Shown piece by piece: positions 14,133 through 21,481 of a stretch of 27,290 nucleotides of DNA. Both the position numbers and the translations under genes were made by a program. Each line of letters starts with the position of its first letter. Within the stretch, counting starts at the first letter, position 1. The notes beneath the pieces were generated by a model. It was not told the origin of the DNA and did no database searches. It saw only the letters and a program-made list of their open reading frames with translations. The DNA is taken from positions 1 to 27,290 of the forward strand of contig CALDWI010000021.1 of assembly GCA_937923795.1 (NCBI GenBank), in the 5' to 3' direction. Source of the DNA: an uncultured Collinsella sp. Its GTDB lineage: Bacteria > Actinomycetota > Coriobacteriia > Coriobacteriales > Coriobacteriaceae.

Positions 14133-15692
14133 TTACTCCACCTCGCTCTGAGCGGTCTCGGTACCGAACACAGCGCGGTACATCGGCGTCGCGTGAAGTT
14201 CCTCGGTGCTCTGCTCGAGCACGATGCCGGTCGCGGTCTCCACACCGTGCACGAGAGGCAGCGGGGTGGCGATGCCAAACCACAAGATCATGACAGCCAG
14301 GATGACTTCGGGGATAAGCATGAGTGCCGGGGCCTCATGCTTGCCCATGCCCTGGGGTGCATGTCCGAATACCGACTTGAGTGCGATGCGGGTGAGCGCG
14401 GAGATGGCCACGGTAAGACCGAGGGCGACCACGACGACCAGCCACATGGGACCGGCGGTAACACCGGCGACAAAAGTCAGGAACTCGGAGATAAACATGC
14501 CAAAGGGCGGGAAGGCACCAAGACCGAGCAGCGCCAGGACGGCGAGCGCGGCGGTTGCGGGAGCAACCTCGACGACGCCCTGGATCTTGGCCAGGCTACG
14601 CGTGCCAAAGGCGTGCTGGATGTTGCCGGACACGCAGAAGGCAAGCGTCTTGGTAAAGCCGTGGAACACGCAGTGCAGCAGGGCCGCGGCGATACCCAGC
14701 GGGCCACCGATACCCAGGCACAGGGCGATAACGCCCACGTTCTCCACAGACGAGTACGCAAAGCGGCGCTTGAGGTCGTCCTGGCGAAACATCGAAAGTG
14801 CCGCCACCAAAATGGACAGCGTGCCGACGATCAGCAGCAAAAGCTGCGGATACTCGGCGCCCACGGCCTGGATGGTAAAGCCGTAGAAGCGCATGATCAC
14901 AAGCATGGCGCACTTAAGCAGCACGCCCGAGAGCAGGGCCGAGACAGGGCTCGGGGCCTGGGAGTGGGCATCGGGCAGCCAAGTGTGCATGGGGAACAGG
15001 CCGGCCTTGGTGCCAAAGCCGATCACGATAAACGCAAAGGCGAGGCGCATGAGCGTCGGGTCGAACTGGTCGGCATACGGCAGCACGCATGACAGGAATG
15101 CGGCCTCGTGGGCGTTGGGAATCACGTCGGCGGCGTTGGCGTAGATCAGCAGTGTACCGAACAGGCCGAAGGCCACGCCGGCGGTGCAGACCATCGCATA
15201 CTTCCAAGAAGCCTCGAGGGCCGTCTTGTTCTTGTAGATACCCACGAGGAACACGGTGGAAAGCGTGGTTGCCTCCACGGCGGCCCACGTGAGGATCATG
15301 TTGTTGGACAGACACGCGAGCAGCATGGTGAACACAAACAGGCTAAACAGCGCAAAATACTGCTTGGCGCGCTCGGCGGGCATGGAGCCCTCCTCGATAT
15401 CGGCCTTTACATAGGGCAGCGAGAACAGCCCCGTAAGAAAACCGATAAAGCCGATGAGCAGCACAAAGATGGCGCCCAGCGAATCGAGGTGGAACCACAG
15501 GCCAAAAGCGCTCGCGGTGTCGCCGCTCATAAGGACGTCACCGGCCGTCATAATCGACAGCACCAGGACGGCTGCGACGGAGACCAGGTTGAGACCGGCA
15601 AACACGTTATAGGACGTGTTCTTGGGCAAAAACGCCATGACCAGCGAGAACACCAAAGGAGTCGCGAGCAGGGCGAGAATCAACGTTTCCAT
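14133..15692 (-). CDS. hyfF: hydrogenase-4 membrane subunit F, antiporter-like
   Basis: This 519-residue, strongly hydrophobic protein belongs to the NuoL/M/N-MrpD family of ion-translocating subunits. It shows the family signature around membrane segments 7-8 (LFPMHTWLPDAHSQAPSPVSA) and an inner charged His/Lys region (HCVFHGFTKTLAF). E. coli HyfF has 526 residues. It is one of three such subunits here (HyfB, HyfD, HyfF), which separates this complex from the simpler Hyc type with one. It probably contributes to coupling H2 formation to proton or sodium movement. That role is debated for Hyf-type complexes, and the ion cannot be told from sequence. It sits 3 bases after hyfE and 3 bases before hyfG. 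Confidence 0.93.
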   Translation of the reverse strand: METLILALLATPLVFSLVMAFLPKNTSYNVFAGLNLVSVAAVLVLSIMTAGDVLMSGDTASAFGLWFHLDSLGAIFVLLIGFIGFLTGLFSLPYVKADIEEGSMPAERAKQYFALFSLFVFTMLLACLSNNMILTWAAVEATTLSTVFLVGIYKNKTALEASWKYAMVCTAGVAFGLFGTLLIYANAADVIPNAHEAAFLSCVLPYADQFDPTLMRLAFAFIVIGFGTKAGLFPMHTWLPDAHSQAPSPVSALLSGVLLKCAMLVIMRFYGFTIQAVGAEYPQLLLLIVGTLSILVAALSMFRQDDLKRRFAYSSVENVGVIALCLGIGGPLGIAAALLHCVFHGFTKTLAFCVSGNIQHAFGTRSLAKIQGVVEVAPATAALAVLALLGLGAFPPFGMFISEFLTFVAGVTAGPMWLVVVVALGLTVAISALTRIALKSVFGHAPQGMGKHEAPALMLIPEVILAVMILWFGIATPLPLVHGVETATGIVLEQSTEELHATPMYRAVFGTETAQSEVE

Positions 15693-15695
15693 GGA

Positions 15696-16349
15696 CTACC
15701 CCCTCAGCTCGGACAGGTCGCGCGCATCGAGCGAGTGGGAGTCGTCCCAAATGCGACGCACGACGATGGACATGATGATGACGGCAAAGATGGCGTCGGT
15801 GGCGATACCGATCTCGATGATCTCGGGAGCGGTGGGGGCCAAAAGCGCGAGCGTCACATGGCTGCCGTTTTCCATAAGGCAGTATCCAAAGATCTGCTTC
15901 ATGATGTTGCGCTGCGAAATGATGCAGGTGAGGCCCACAAAGAAGTGAGCGAAGCTAATAGCGAGCGCAGGCGTTGCGACCTCGGCCGTGGGCAGGCTGA
16001 TCTGCGTCACGACGGCAAAGCAGATCGCGACCTCGACGGCGATGATGCAAATGGCCCACGCGGGCTTAAGGCCGGCCTTGAGCGATGCATCGCTCGGCTC
16101 GCCCATCTTCTTGTACGCACGGTTGAGGATATAAGGGACCAGGACGACCTTGGTGATAAAGGCAGATCCGGCCCACATAAGCAGCTCCTGCGCACCGGTA
16201 GTGGCACCGAGCGTAGCGAGCAGTCCCACGAGCACCAGCGACTGCACCGCATACCAGCGGATGGCGTGCTTGATGTTCTTGGAGACGACCACCATGGTGG
16301 ACGTGACGATCAGAAGGCCGCCAAGGATGTTGACGATCGAATAACCCAT
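15696..16349 (-). CDS. hyfE: hydrogenase-4 membrane subunit E
   Basis: The 217-residue integral membrane protein matches HyfE (216 residues in E. coli). The N-terminal segments (IVNILGGLLIVTSTMVVVS, IRWYAVQSLVLVGLLA) and the C-terminal half (IFGYCLMENGSHVTLALLA, IEIGIATDAIFAVIIMSIV) resemble a NuoK-like fold extended by extra helices. A Glu in the segment YCLMENGS matches the conserved acidic residue of the NuoK/HyfE group. The ATG at 16349 is preceded by GGAGG. HyfE is absent from the Hyc complex, so its presence marks this as a hydrogenase-4 type enzyme. Confidence 0.92.
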   Translation of the reverse strand: MGYSIVNILGGLLIVTSTMVVVSKNIKHAIRWYAVQSLVLVGLLATLGATTGAQELLMWAGSAFITKVVLVPYILNRAYKKMGEPSDASLKAGLKPAWAICIIAVEVAICFAVVTQISLPTAEVATPALAISFAHFFVGLTCIISQRNIMKQIFGYCLMENGSHVTLALLAPTAPEIIEIGIATDAIFAVIIMSIVVRRIWDDSHSLDARDLSELRG

Positions 16350-16362
16350 GTCGTTCTACCTC

Positions 16363-17820
16363 CTAACCGATCCAGCTGGCCGAAAGCGGGCCGCTGACGA
16401 TGACCATGATGATGAGCACGATGAACACGAACGCCATCGCGCGGGGAAGCGGGGCTCCCGCAGCGACCTCTTCGCTCGGCTCGCCGGGCAGGCAATAGCC
16501 CATCCACTTAAGGAACCAGGCAAAGGTGGCAACCGTCTCGGCAACCATGATGCACACGAGCACCAGGATCGCGACGTTGCCGGCACCCACAGAGAAGCCA
16601 CCGGCGATGATCTGGAACTTCGAGAAGAACGTGTTCATGGGCGGCACGCCGGCAATAGCGAGCGCCGCGACACCAAAGCCCACGCCCGAGATCGGGTACT
16701 TCTTTACGATGCCGCGAAGCTTGGGCAGCATACGCGTGCCGAGCGTAAAGGAGAACGAACCGGCGATCAGGAAGAACAGCGTCTTGGCGAAAGCGTGGTT
16801 AAAGATGTGGCACACGGCGCCATCAAAGGCCAGCTGGCTGCCAAAGACCGAAAGGCCCAGACCAAAGAACACGTAGGAGAGCTGGGCAATCGTGGAGAAG
16901 GCCAGCAGGCGCTTCATGTCCTTTTGCGGCAGGTACATAAGGAAGCCAAAGAGCATGGTGACCATGGCGTCGATAATGGCGACCCAGCCCACGATCTCGG
17001 GAATCTCGCCGGCAGAGACGAGTGCGCGCGCGAACACGCACACGCCGACCTTGACCATCGAGGCACCATGCAGGTAGGCCGAAACAGGCGTCGGTGCCTC
17101 CATGGCCGAAGGCAGCCACATGTACATGGGGACCTGTGCGGACTTGGCCCAGGCCGCAAACAGCACGAGCAGAAGGACGATAGCCTTGAGCTTGGCATCG
17201 AGACTGGCAATCGCGGTAATGGCGAAGGTGCCGGTGTGGGCAAACACGATGGCGGCGCCCAGATACAGGCCGAGCGCACCGATATGCGTGATGATCAGGG
17301 CCTTCATGCCGGCCTTCTTGGCCGTAGGCGTCATGTAGTAGCTGATGAGGCCCCAAGAGCACGCACCCGTGATCTCAAAGAACACGAGCTGGCCCAAAAG
17401 GGTCGAGCTGTACACAAGGCCGGCCATGGCGCCGATGAAGGTCGCGAGGTACGCGTAGAAGCGACGACGCGGCGCGTCGGGATGCTCACGGTTATTCTCG
17501 CTCATATAGGGAATCGAATAGATCACGACAAGCAGGCCGATACCCACAAAGGCGGGCGCGAGCAGCGTGCTCATGCGATCGAAGGTGAATCCCATGACAA
17601 GGGTCTGCCCAAACGAGATCAGGGGGACCTGCGTGTCGGGCATGCCGGCGCCGGCGAAATTCGCGGCGAGGGCGATGGTGCAGACCGTCGAGACGGCGGC
17701 ACCTAAAACGCTGAACCACTTGGCGTACGGACGGGGGAACAGGGCGACGAGCACCGAGGCCACCATCGGGGCCGCGATAGCGACCAAGCCGAGAAGGGAC
17801 AGACTGACTGCAAATGACAT
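16363..17820 (-). CDS. hyfD: hydrogenase-4 membrane subunit D, antiporter-like
   Basis: This 485-residue polytopic protein of the NuoL/M/N family is close in length to HyfD (479). Signature segments are VPMYMWLPSAMEAPTPVSAYLHGASMVK, here spanning about residues 252-279, a conserved Glu in LVFFEITGACSWGLIS, and HIFNHAFAKTLFFLIAG. These carry the Glu/Lys/His residues expected in the proton path. It starts behind GGAGAAGGGAG and is spaced 15 bases from hyfC and 13 from hyfE. It is the second of three antiporter-like subunits in the complex. Confidence 0.93.
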   Translation of the reverse strand: MSFAVSLSLLGLVAIAAPMVASVLVALFPRPYAKWFSVLGAAVSTVCTIALAANFAGAGMPDTQVPLISFGQTLVMGFTFDRMSTLLAPAFVGIGLLVVIYSIPYMSENNREHPDAPRRRFYAYLATFIGAMAGLVYSSTLLGQLVFFEITGACSWGLISYYMTPTAKKAGMKALIITHIGALGLYLGAAIVFAHTGTFAITAIASLDAKLKAIVLLLVLFAAWAKSAQVPMYMWLPSAMEAPTPVSAYLHGASMVKVGVCVFARALVSAGEIPEIVGWVAIIDAMVTMLFGFLMYLPQKDMKRLLAFSTIAQLSYVFFGLGLSVFGSQLAFDGAVCHIFNHAFAKTLFFLIAGSFSFTLGTRMLPKLRGIVKKYPISGVGFGVAALAIAGVPPMNTFFSKFQIIAGGFSVGAGNVAILVLVCIMVAETVATFAWFLKWMGYCLPGEPSEEVAAGAPLPRAMAFVFIVLIIMVIVSGPLSASWIG

Positions 17821-17835
17821 TGTTTCTCCCTTCTC

Positions 17836-18762
17836 CTACACGCCGACGACCACAAAGACAAACGCCAGAACGGCGATGCCCACGACGGCCCAGGTCTGAT
17901 TACCGAGCACCTTAAAGCGCGAGCGCGAGCAGGAGTTCTCGATCACGCCGCATACGACAAAGTCGACCAGGCACTTCACCAGGAAGATGACTGCACCCAG
18001 AACGGCGGCGGCGCCCACGGTCGCGGGCTCGCCCCAGGGGACGAAGATCGCGCAGAACCAGGCGACGACCAGGACCTGTTTCATGGACATGGCAAGTTTG
18101 GCCATGGCGAGCGACGGGCCGGAAAGCTCGGCGAGCGGACCCTCCTGAAGCTCTTGCTCGGCCTCGGCCTGGTCAAACGGCAGCTTGCCGAGTTCCATGT
18201 AGCAGGCGATCGCAAAGGCGATGCCGGCGAGGATCACGGCGACCGGCGCGTCGATGGCGCCCGTCATGATGTGCTGACCCATGGTGGCGATGTCGGTGGA
18301 GCCGCACACCAGGGCGGCGGCAAACAGCGCCAGCAGCATGGACGGCTCGATGAGCACGCTCATGAGCAGCTCGCGGACGCCGCCGATACCGGCGTAGGCG
18401 TTGGACGAATCCACGCCACAGAGGGCGAAGAAGAAGCGGGCGAGCGCCAGGCTGTACATGATGGTGATGGCGTCACCAAAGACCGGGATGGGGCTTTGCG
18501 TCGTAAAGAGCGGCAGGCCCATCGCGAGCATAAAGGCGACGGCGAAGAACAGCGGCGGCATGATGCGCAGCGCAAAGCTCGCATCCTCGCTCTGGGACTC
18601 GGGGCGCGCAAAGAGCTTTGCCAGGTCGCGGTAGTCCTGCATGATGCTGGGGCCGCGACGGTTGTGCATCTTGGCGCGGATCACGCGGCCGAGACCGGAG
18701 AAGAACGGTGCGACGGCCATGACGACCACGCCCTGCAGAACGGCAAGTACGATGTTGTTCAT
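17836..18762 (-). CDS. hyfC: hydrogenase membrane anchor subunit (HycD/HyfC, NuoH-like)
   Basis: The NuoH-like subunit docks the peripheral hydrogenase arm to the membrane domain. The 308-residue product has the family blocks RRGPSIMQDYRDLAKLF (about 35-51), a helix-rich core, and the acidic loop ELGKLPFDQAEAEQELQEGPL that contacts the quinone-site equivalent. A final segment, SRSRFKVLGNQTW, precedes the last helix. The length agrees with HyfC (about 315). The ATG at 18762 has GGAGGGGAG upstream and is 12 bases after hyfB. Confidence 0.94.
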   Translation of the reverse strand: MNNIVLAVLQGVVVMAVAPFFSGLGRVIRAKMHNRRGPSIMQDYRDLAKLFARPESQSEDASFALRIMPPLFFAVAFMLAMGLPLFTTQSPIPVFGDAITIMYSLALARFFFALCGVDSSNAYAGIGGVRELLMSVLIEPSMLLALFAAALVCGSTDIATMGQHIMTGAIDAPVAVILAGIAFAIACYMELGKLPFDQAEAEQELQEGPLAELSGPSLAMAKLAMSMKQVLVVAWFCAIFVPWGEPATVGAAAVLGAVIFLVKCLVDFVVCGVIENSCSRSRFKVLGNQTWAVVGIAVLAFVFVVVGV

Positions 18763-18774
18763 GCTCTCCCCTCC

Positions 18775-20793
18775 TTAACCCATTTGCACGGCGAGCACGA
18801 GGAACACCACGAGTGCCGCGACGATGTAGCAGATATAGATGCTGTAGTTGCCGCCCTCGAGCTTAGTCGCGAGGTCGGCGAGCTTCTCGACACCCTTATG
18901 CGGGGCATCGACGAGAACCTTGTCGGGTACGGGCTCCACAGCCTCGGCCACACCGGTGAGCTTCTGGAAGAAGTGCGCGATGGACCAGCAGACGGCCGTG
19001 CAGCGGTCGCGCAGCGTGTAGAGCGGCTGCATAAACCAGGAAACCTCGGAGGCAAAGGTCGTGGCCACGACGGGCATATGCTCGTTGGGAGCATAGCCGC
19101 ATGCCCACGGCTGGGACTTCTGCACCTTGCCGACGGTCTTGAGCTTGCGATAACCGCAGGCAAGGCCGACGAGCACCACGAGCGCAATGGCGATTGCGGG
19201 CGTGGAGGTGGCAGCGCCGGAGTACTGGTTCATGAGCTCCATGCCCTCGGCGGCAAACACGCCACCATACGGATGCAGCACGGACGCGGCAACATCGACC
19301 AGAACGGGCGCGATCACGGGAGCGCCAATGCCCAGCACGACGCAGATGGCTGCGAGCAGGCCTTGCGCAAACACCATGGGGGCGGGAACCTCCTTGGCAT
19401 TGGCCGCGGCCTCGGAGCGGGGCGCGGAGGCAAAGGAGACGCCATAGGCCTTGACGAAGCACGTGACAGCCAGCGCGCCGGTAATGGCAAGCGCGACGGC
19501 AGCGAACACAGCCACGATCATGACGGCCTTGTCGCCCTGCATGGCGGCGTTAAAGAGCGACTGGTAGGTAAACCACTCGGACACAAAGCCGTTGAAGGGC
19601 GGGATGGCCGAGATGGCAAGCGCGCCAACGAGGAAGCAGATGGCCGTTGCCGGCATACGACGGAACAGGCCGCCCATCTTCTCCATATTGCGCGTACCCG
19701 TGGAGTACAGCAGCGCACCGGCGCCCAGGAACAGCTCGCCCTTAAACATCGCGTGGTTAAACGTGTGGTAGAGGGCGGCCATCAGAGCCAGGACGGCGAT
19801 GCCGACCGAGTTGAGCGCCATAGCGGCCATGGAGGCGCCGACGCCGAGCAGAATGATGCCGATGTTCTCTACGGAGTGATAGGCCAGCAGGCGCTTGATG
19901 TCATGCTCCTGCAGGGCGAAGGCCACGCCGAGGACCGACGAGATCGCACCGAAGACCATGACCATAAGGCCCCACCAGACCTGAACGCCCGAGGCGGAGA
20001 GCAGGTCGAGGCCCACCTTGAGGATACCGAAGATACCGATCTTGATCATGCCGCCGGACATGAGGGCCGACACGTTGGACGGCGCCTCGGGATGTGCCTT
20101 GGGCAGCCAGCCGTGCAGCGGGATAATACCGGCCTTGGCGCCAAAGCCAAAGAAGGCGAGCACAAAGCACACGGATGCGACCGCGGGGCTAAACTGCGTA
20201 GCGCGGAAATCCGCAAAGGCAAACGAGCCACCGGCGAAGTTGGTCATGGTGAGGAAGCTCGCCATGATGAGCACAAAGCCCACGTGTGCGATCACAAAGT
20301 AAAGCCAACCGCCATGGATGGAGTTCTCGTTCTCCTCGATCACGACCAGGAAGTACGAGGTCAGCGACATAAGCTCAAAGGCGACCAGGAACCAAAACAC
20401 GTTGTCGGCGGTGATGACGAGCATCATGGACGCCACGAAGGTGTTAAAGAAGAAGCCGGCGCGGCCCTTTTTGCCCGGGTACTCATCAAAGTAGTTGAGA
20501 CCGTAGATCGAACCGGCAAACGCGAGCACCGAGATGAGCGCCACGAACAGACCGGACAGCTGATTGAGCAGCAGCTGGAAATGGGCAAACGGGAAAAACA
20601 CGATGGTGTCGACCGACGTGACATCGCCCAGCACGGCCTGGATACCGGCCACAAACGAAAGCACCGCGGCGGCGGCGCCGATAAGGCAGCCGGCGGTTTT
20701 GGCAGCATTATCGGCCTTGATCAGCAGAACCGAGGCGAGCGCACCGATGCACGAGACGGCAAGCGATGCGATGAACAGCGTCATGCTATCCAT
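18775..20793 (-). CDS. hyfB: hydrogenase-4 membrane subunit B, NuoL-like
   Basis: The 672-residue product has exactly the length of E. coli HyfB and resembles HycC. It is a NuoL/M/N-family protein with 14 or more hydrophobic segments. Key blocks are FELMSLTSYFLVV (conserved Glu), IPLHGWLPKAHPEAPSNVSA and HTFNHAMFKGELFLGAG. A long C-terminal region follows (PWACGYAPNEHMPVVATTF, then a final helix). The ATG at 20793 overlaps the hyfA end by 8 bases and has GGAG inside hyfA. A second ATG three codons later is possible. It is the largest of the three antiporter-like subunits. Confidence 0.95.
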   Translation of the reverse strand: MDSMTLFIASLAVSCIGALASVLLIKADNAAKTAGCLIGAAAAVLSFVAGIQAVLGDVTSVDTIVFFPFAHFQLLLNQLSGLFVALISVLAFAGSIYGLNYFDEYPGKKGRAGFFFNTFVASMMLVITADNVFWFLVAFELMSLTSYFLVVIEENENSIHGGWLYFVIAHVGFVLIMASFLTMTNFAGGSFAFADFRATQFSPAVASVCFVLAFFGFGAKAGIIPLHGWLPKAHPEAPSNVSALMSGGMIKIGIFGILKVGLDLLSASGVQVWWGLMVMVFGAISSVLGVAFALQEHDIKRLLAYHSVENIGIILLGVGASMAAMALNSVGIAVLALMAALYHTFNHAMFKGELFLGAGALLYSTGTRNMEKMGGLFRRMPATAICFLVGALAISAIPPFNGFVSEWFTYQSLFNAAMQGDKAVMIVAVFAAVALAITGALAVTCFVKAYGVSFASAPRSEAAANAKEVPAPMVFAQGLLAAICVVLGIGAPVIAPVLVDVAASVLHPYGGVFAAEGMELMNQYSGAATSTPAIAIALVVLVGLACGYRKLKTVGKVQKSQPWACGYAPNEHMPVVATTFASEVSWFMQPLYTLRDRCTAVCWSIAHFFQKLTGVAEAVEPVPDKVLVDAPHKGVEKLADLATKLEGGNYSIYICYIVAALVVFLVLAVQMG

Positions 20794-21403
20794 TGTTTAC
20801 GCTCCCTTCTGCTTTCTCGGAGAGGCCCTGGGCCACAGCGGTAACGTCGACGACCGGACCGTTTTCGATCGAACGCAGGCGCTTGGCCTCGTCGAGCTCG
20901 CGATCGGCCGCGCCGCCCATGACGGTCAGCGCCTTGGTGGGGCACGCCGCCACACAATGCGGGCCGTCTGGATCGAAGGCGCACAGGTCGCACTTGACAG
21001 CGCAGGTATACTGGCCGGGAGCCCACGTAAGCAGGCTGCTCAGGGTCTTAGGATACGAAGGCGTCGGATCGCACATGCCTGCGACACCGGCGATAGACGT
21101 GCCATCGGGATGGATGGCTCCGAAGGGGCACGCGATGGCACACAGCCTGCACCCGATGCACTCCTGCTCCTTGACGTGGATGCGATCGCCATCGCGCTCG
21201 ATGGCATTCACCGGGCAAACCTCGGCGCAGGGGGCACCCTCGCAATGGTGGCAGGCAAGGGCGGCCGAAATACCGCCGGTCTTCACGAGCGCCAAGCGCG
21301 GCGTATCCTGAAGACCCTGCATCCGGTGGGCGTCGGCACAGGCGGACTGGCATGTTCCGCAGCCGATGCACCTCTCCGGGTTGATGTCGATGAAGCGGTT
21401 CAT
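20786..21403 (-). CDS. hyfA: hydrogenase-4 ferredoxin subunit HyfA (HycB-like)
   Basis: This electron-transfer protein links FdhF to the hydrogenase arm. The 205-residue product equals E. coli HyfA in length and has four [4Fe-4S] patterns: CIGCGTCQSAC, CHHCEGAPCAEVCP, CIGCRLCAIACP and CDLCAFDPDGPHCVAACP. A GTG two codons upstream (21409) is possible, but AAGGAAG abuts it, so the ATG at 21403 (MNRFIDINPERC) is the better start. It begins the hydrogenase gene block and lies 78 bases after fdhF, separated by a strong hairpin. Confidence 0.93.
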   Translation of the reverse strand: MNRFIDINPERCIGCGTCQSACADAHRMQGLQDTPRLALVKTGGISAALACHHCEGAPCAEVCPVNAIERDGDRIHVKEQECIGCRLCAIACPFGAIHPDGTSIAGVAGMCDPTPSYPKTLSSLLTWAPGQYTCAVKCDLCAFDPDGPHCVAACPTKALTVMGGAADRELDEAKRLRSIENGPVVDVTAVAQGLSEKAEGSVNNG

Positions 21404-21417
21404 CCCCACTTCCTTTC

Positions 21418-21460
21418 AAAATAACGGGCCGGGCTCCCGAACGTACGGGACGCCCGGCCC
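21418..21460 (-). terminator. strong hairpin between fdhF and hyfA (partial terminator or processing site)
   Basis: In minus-strand sense, a 9-bp GGGCCGGGC stem (21452-21460 with 21426-21434), a single bulge and a further 5-bp TCCCG/CGGGA stem close a 6-nt loop. GTTATTTTG follows. It lies 22 bases after the fdhF stop, and its tail runs into the Shine-Dalgarno of hyfA. It could attenuate transcription into the hydrogenase genes or stabilise the upstream fdhF message. Confidence 0.7.
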
Positions 21461-21481
21461 AAATAGCCAACGAGAACGGGA

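Noticed and set aside
12159..15092. 977-codon open frame on the plus strand
   Set aside because: It is antisense to hyfG and hyfF, both certain by family motifs. The translation is low-complexity His/Gln/Asp-rich text typical of the reverse frame of GC-rich codons.
18154..20844. 896-codon open frame on the plus strand
   Set aside because: It is the shadow of hyfC and hyfB; the composition is dominated by His, Gly, Asp and Arg with no domain pattern.
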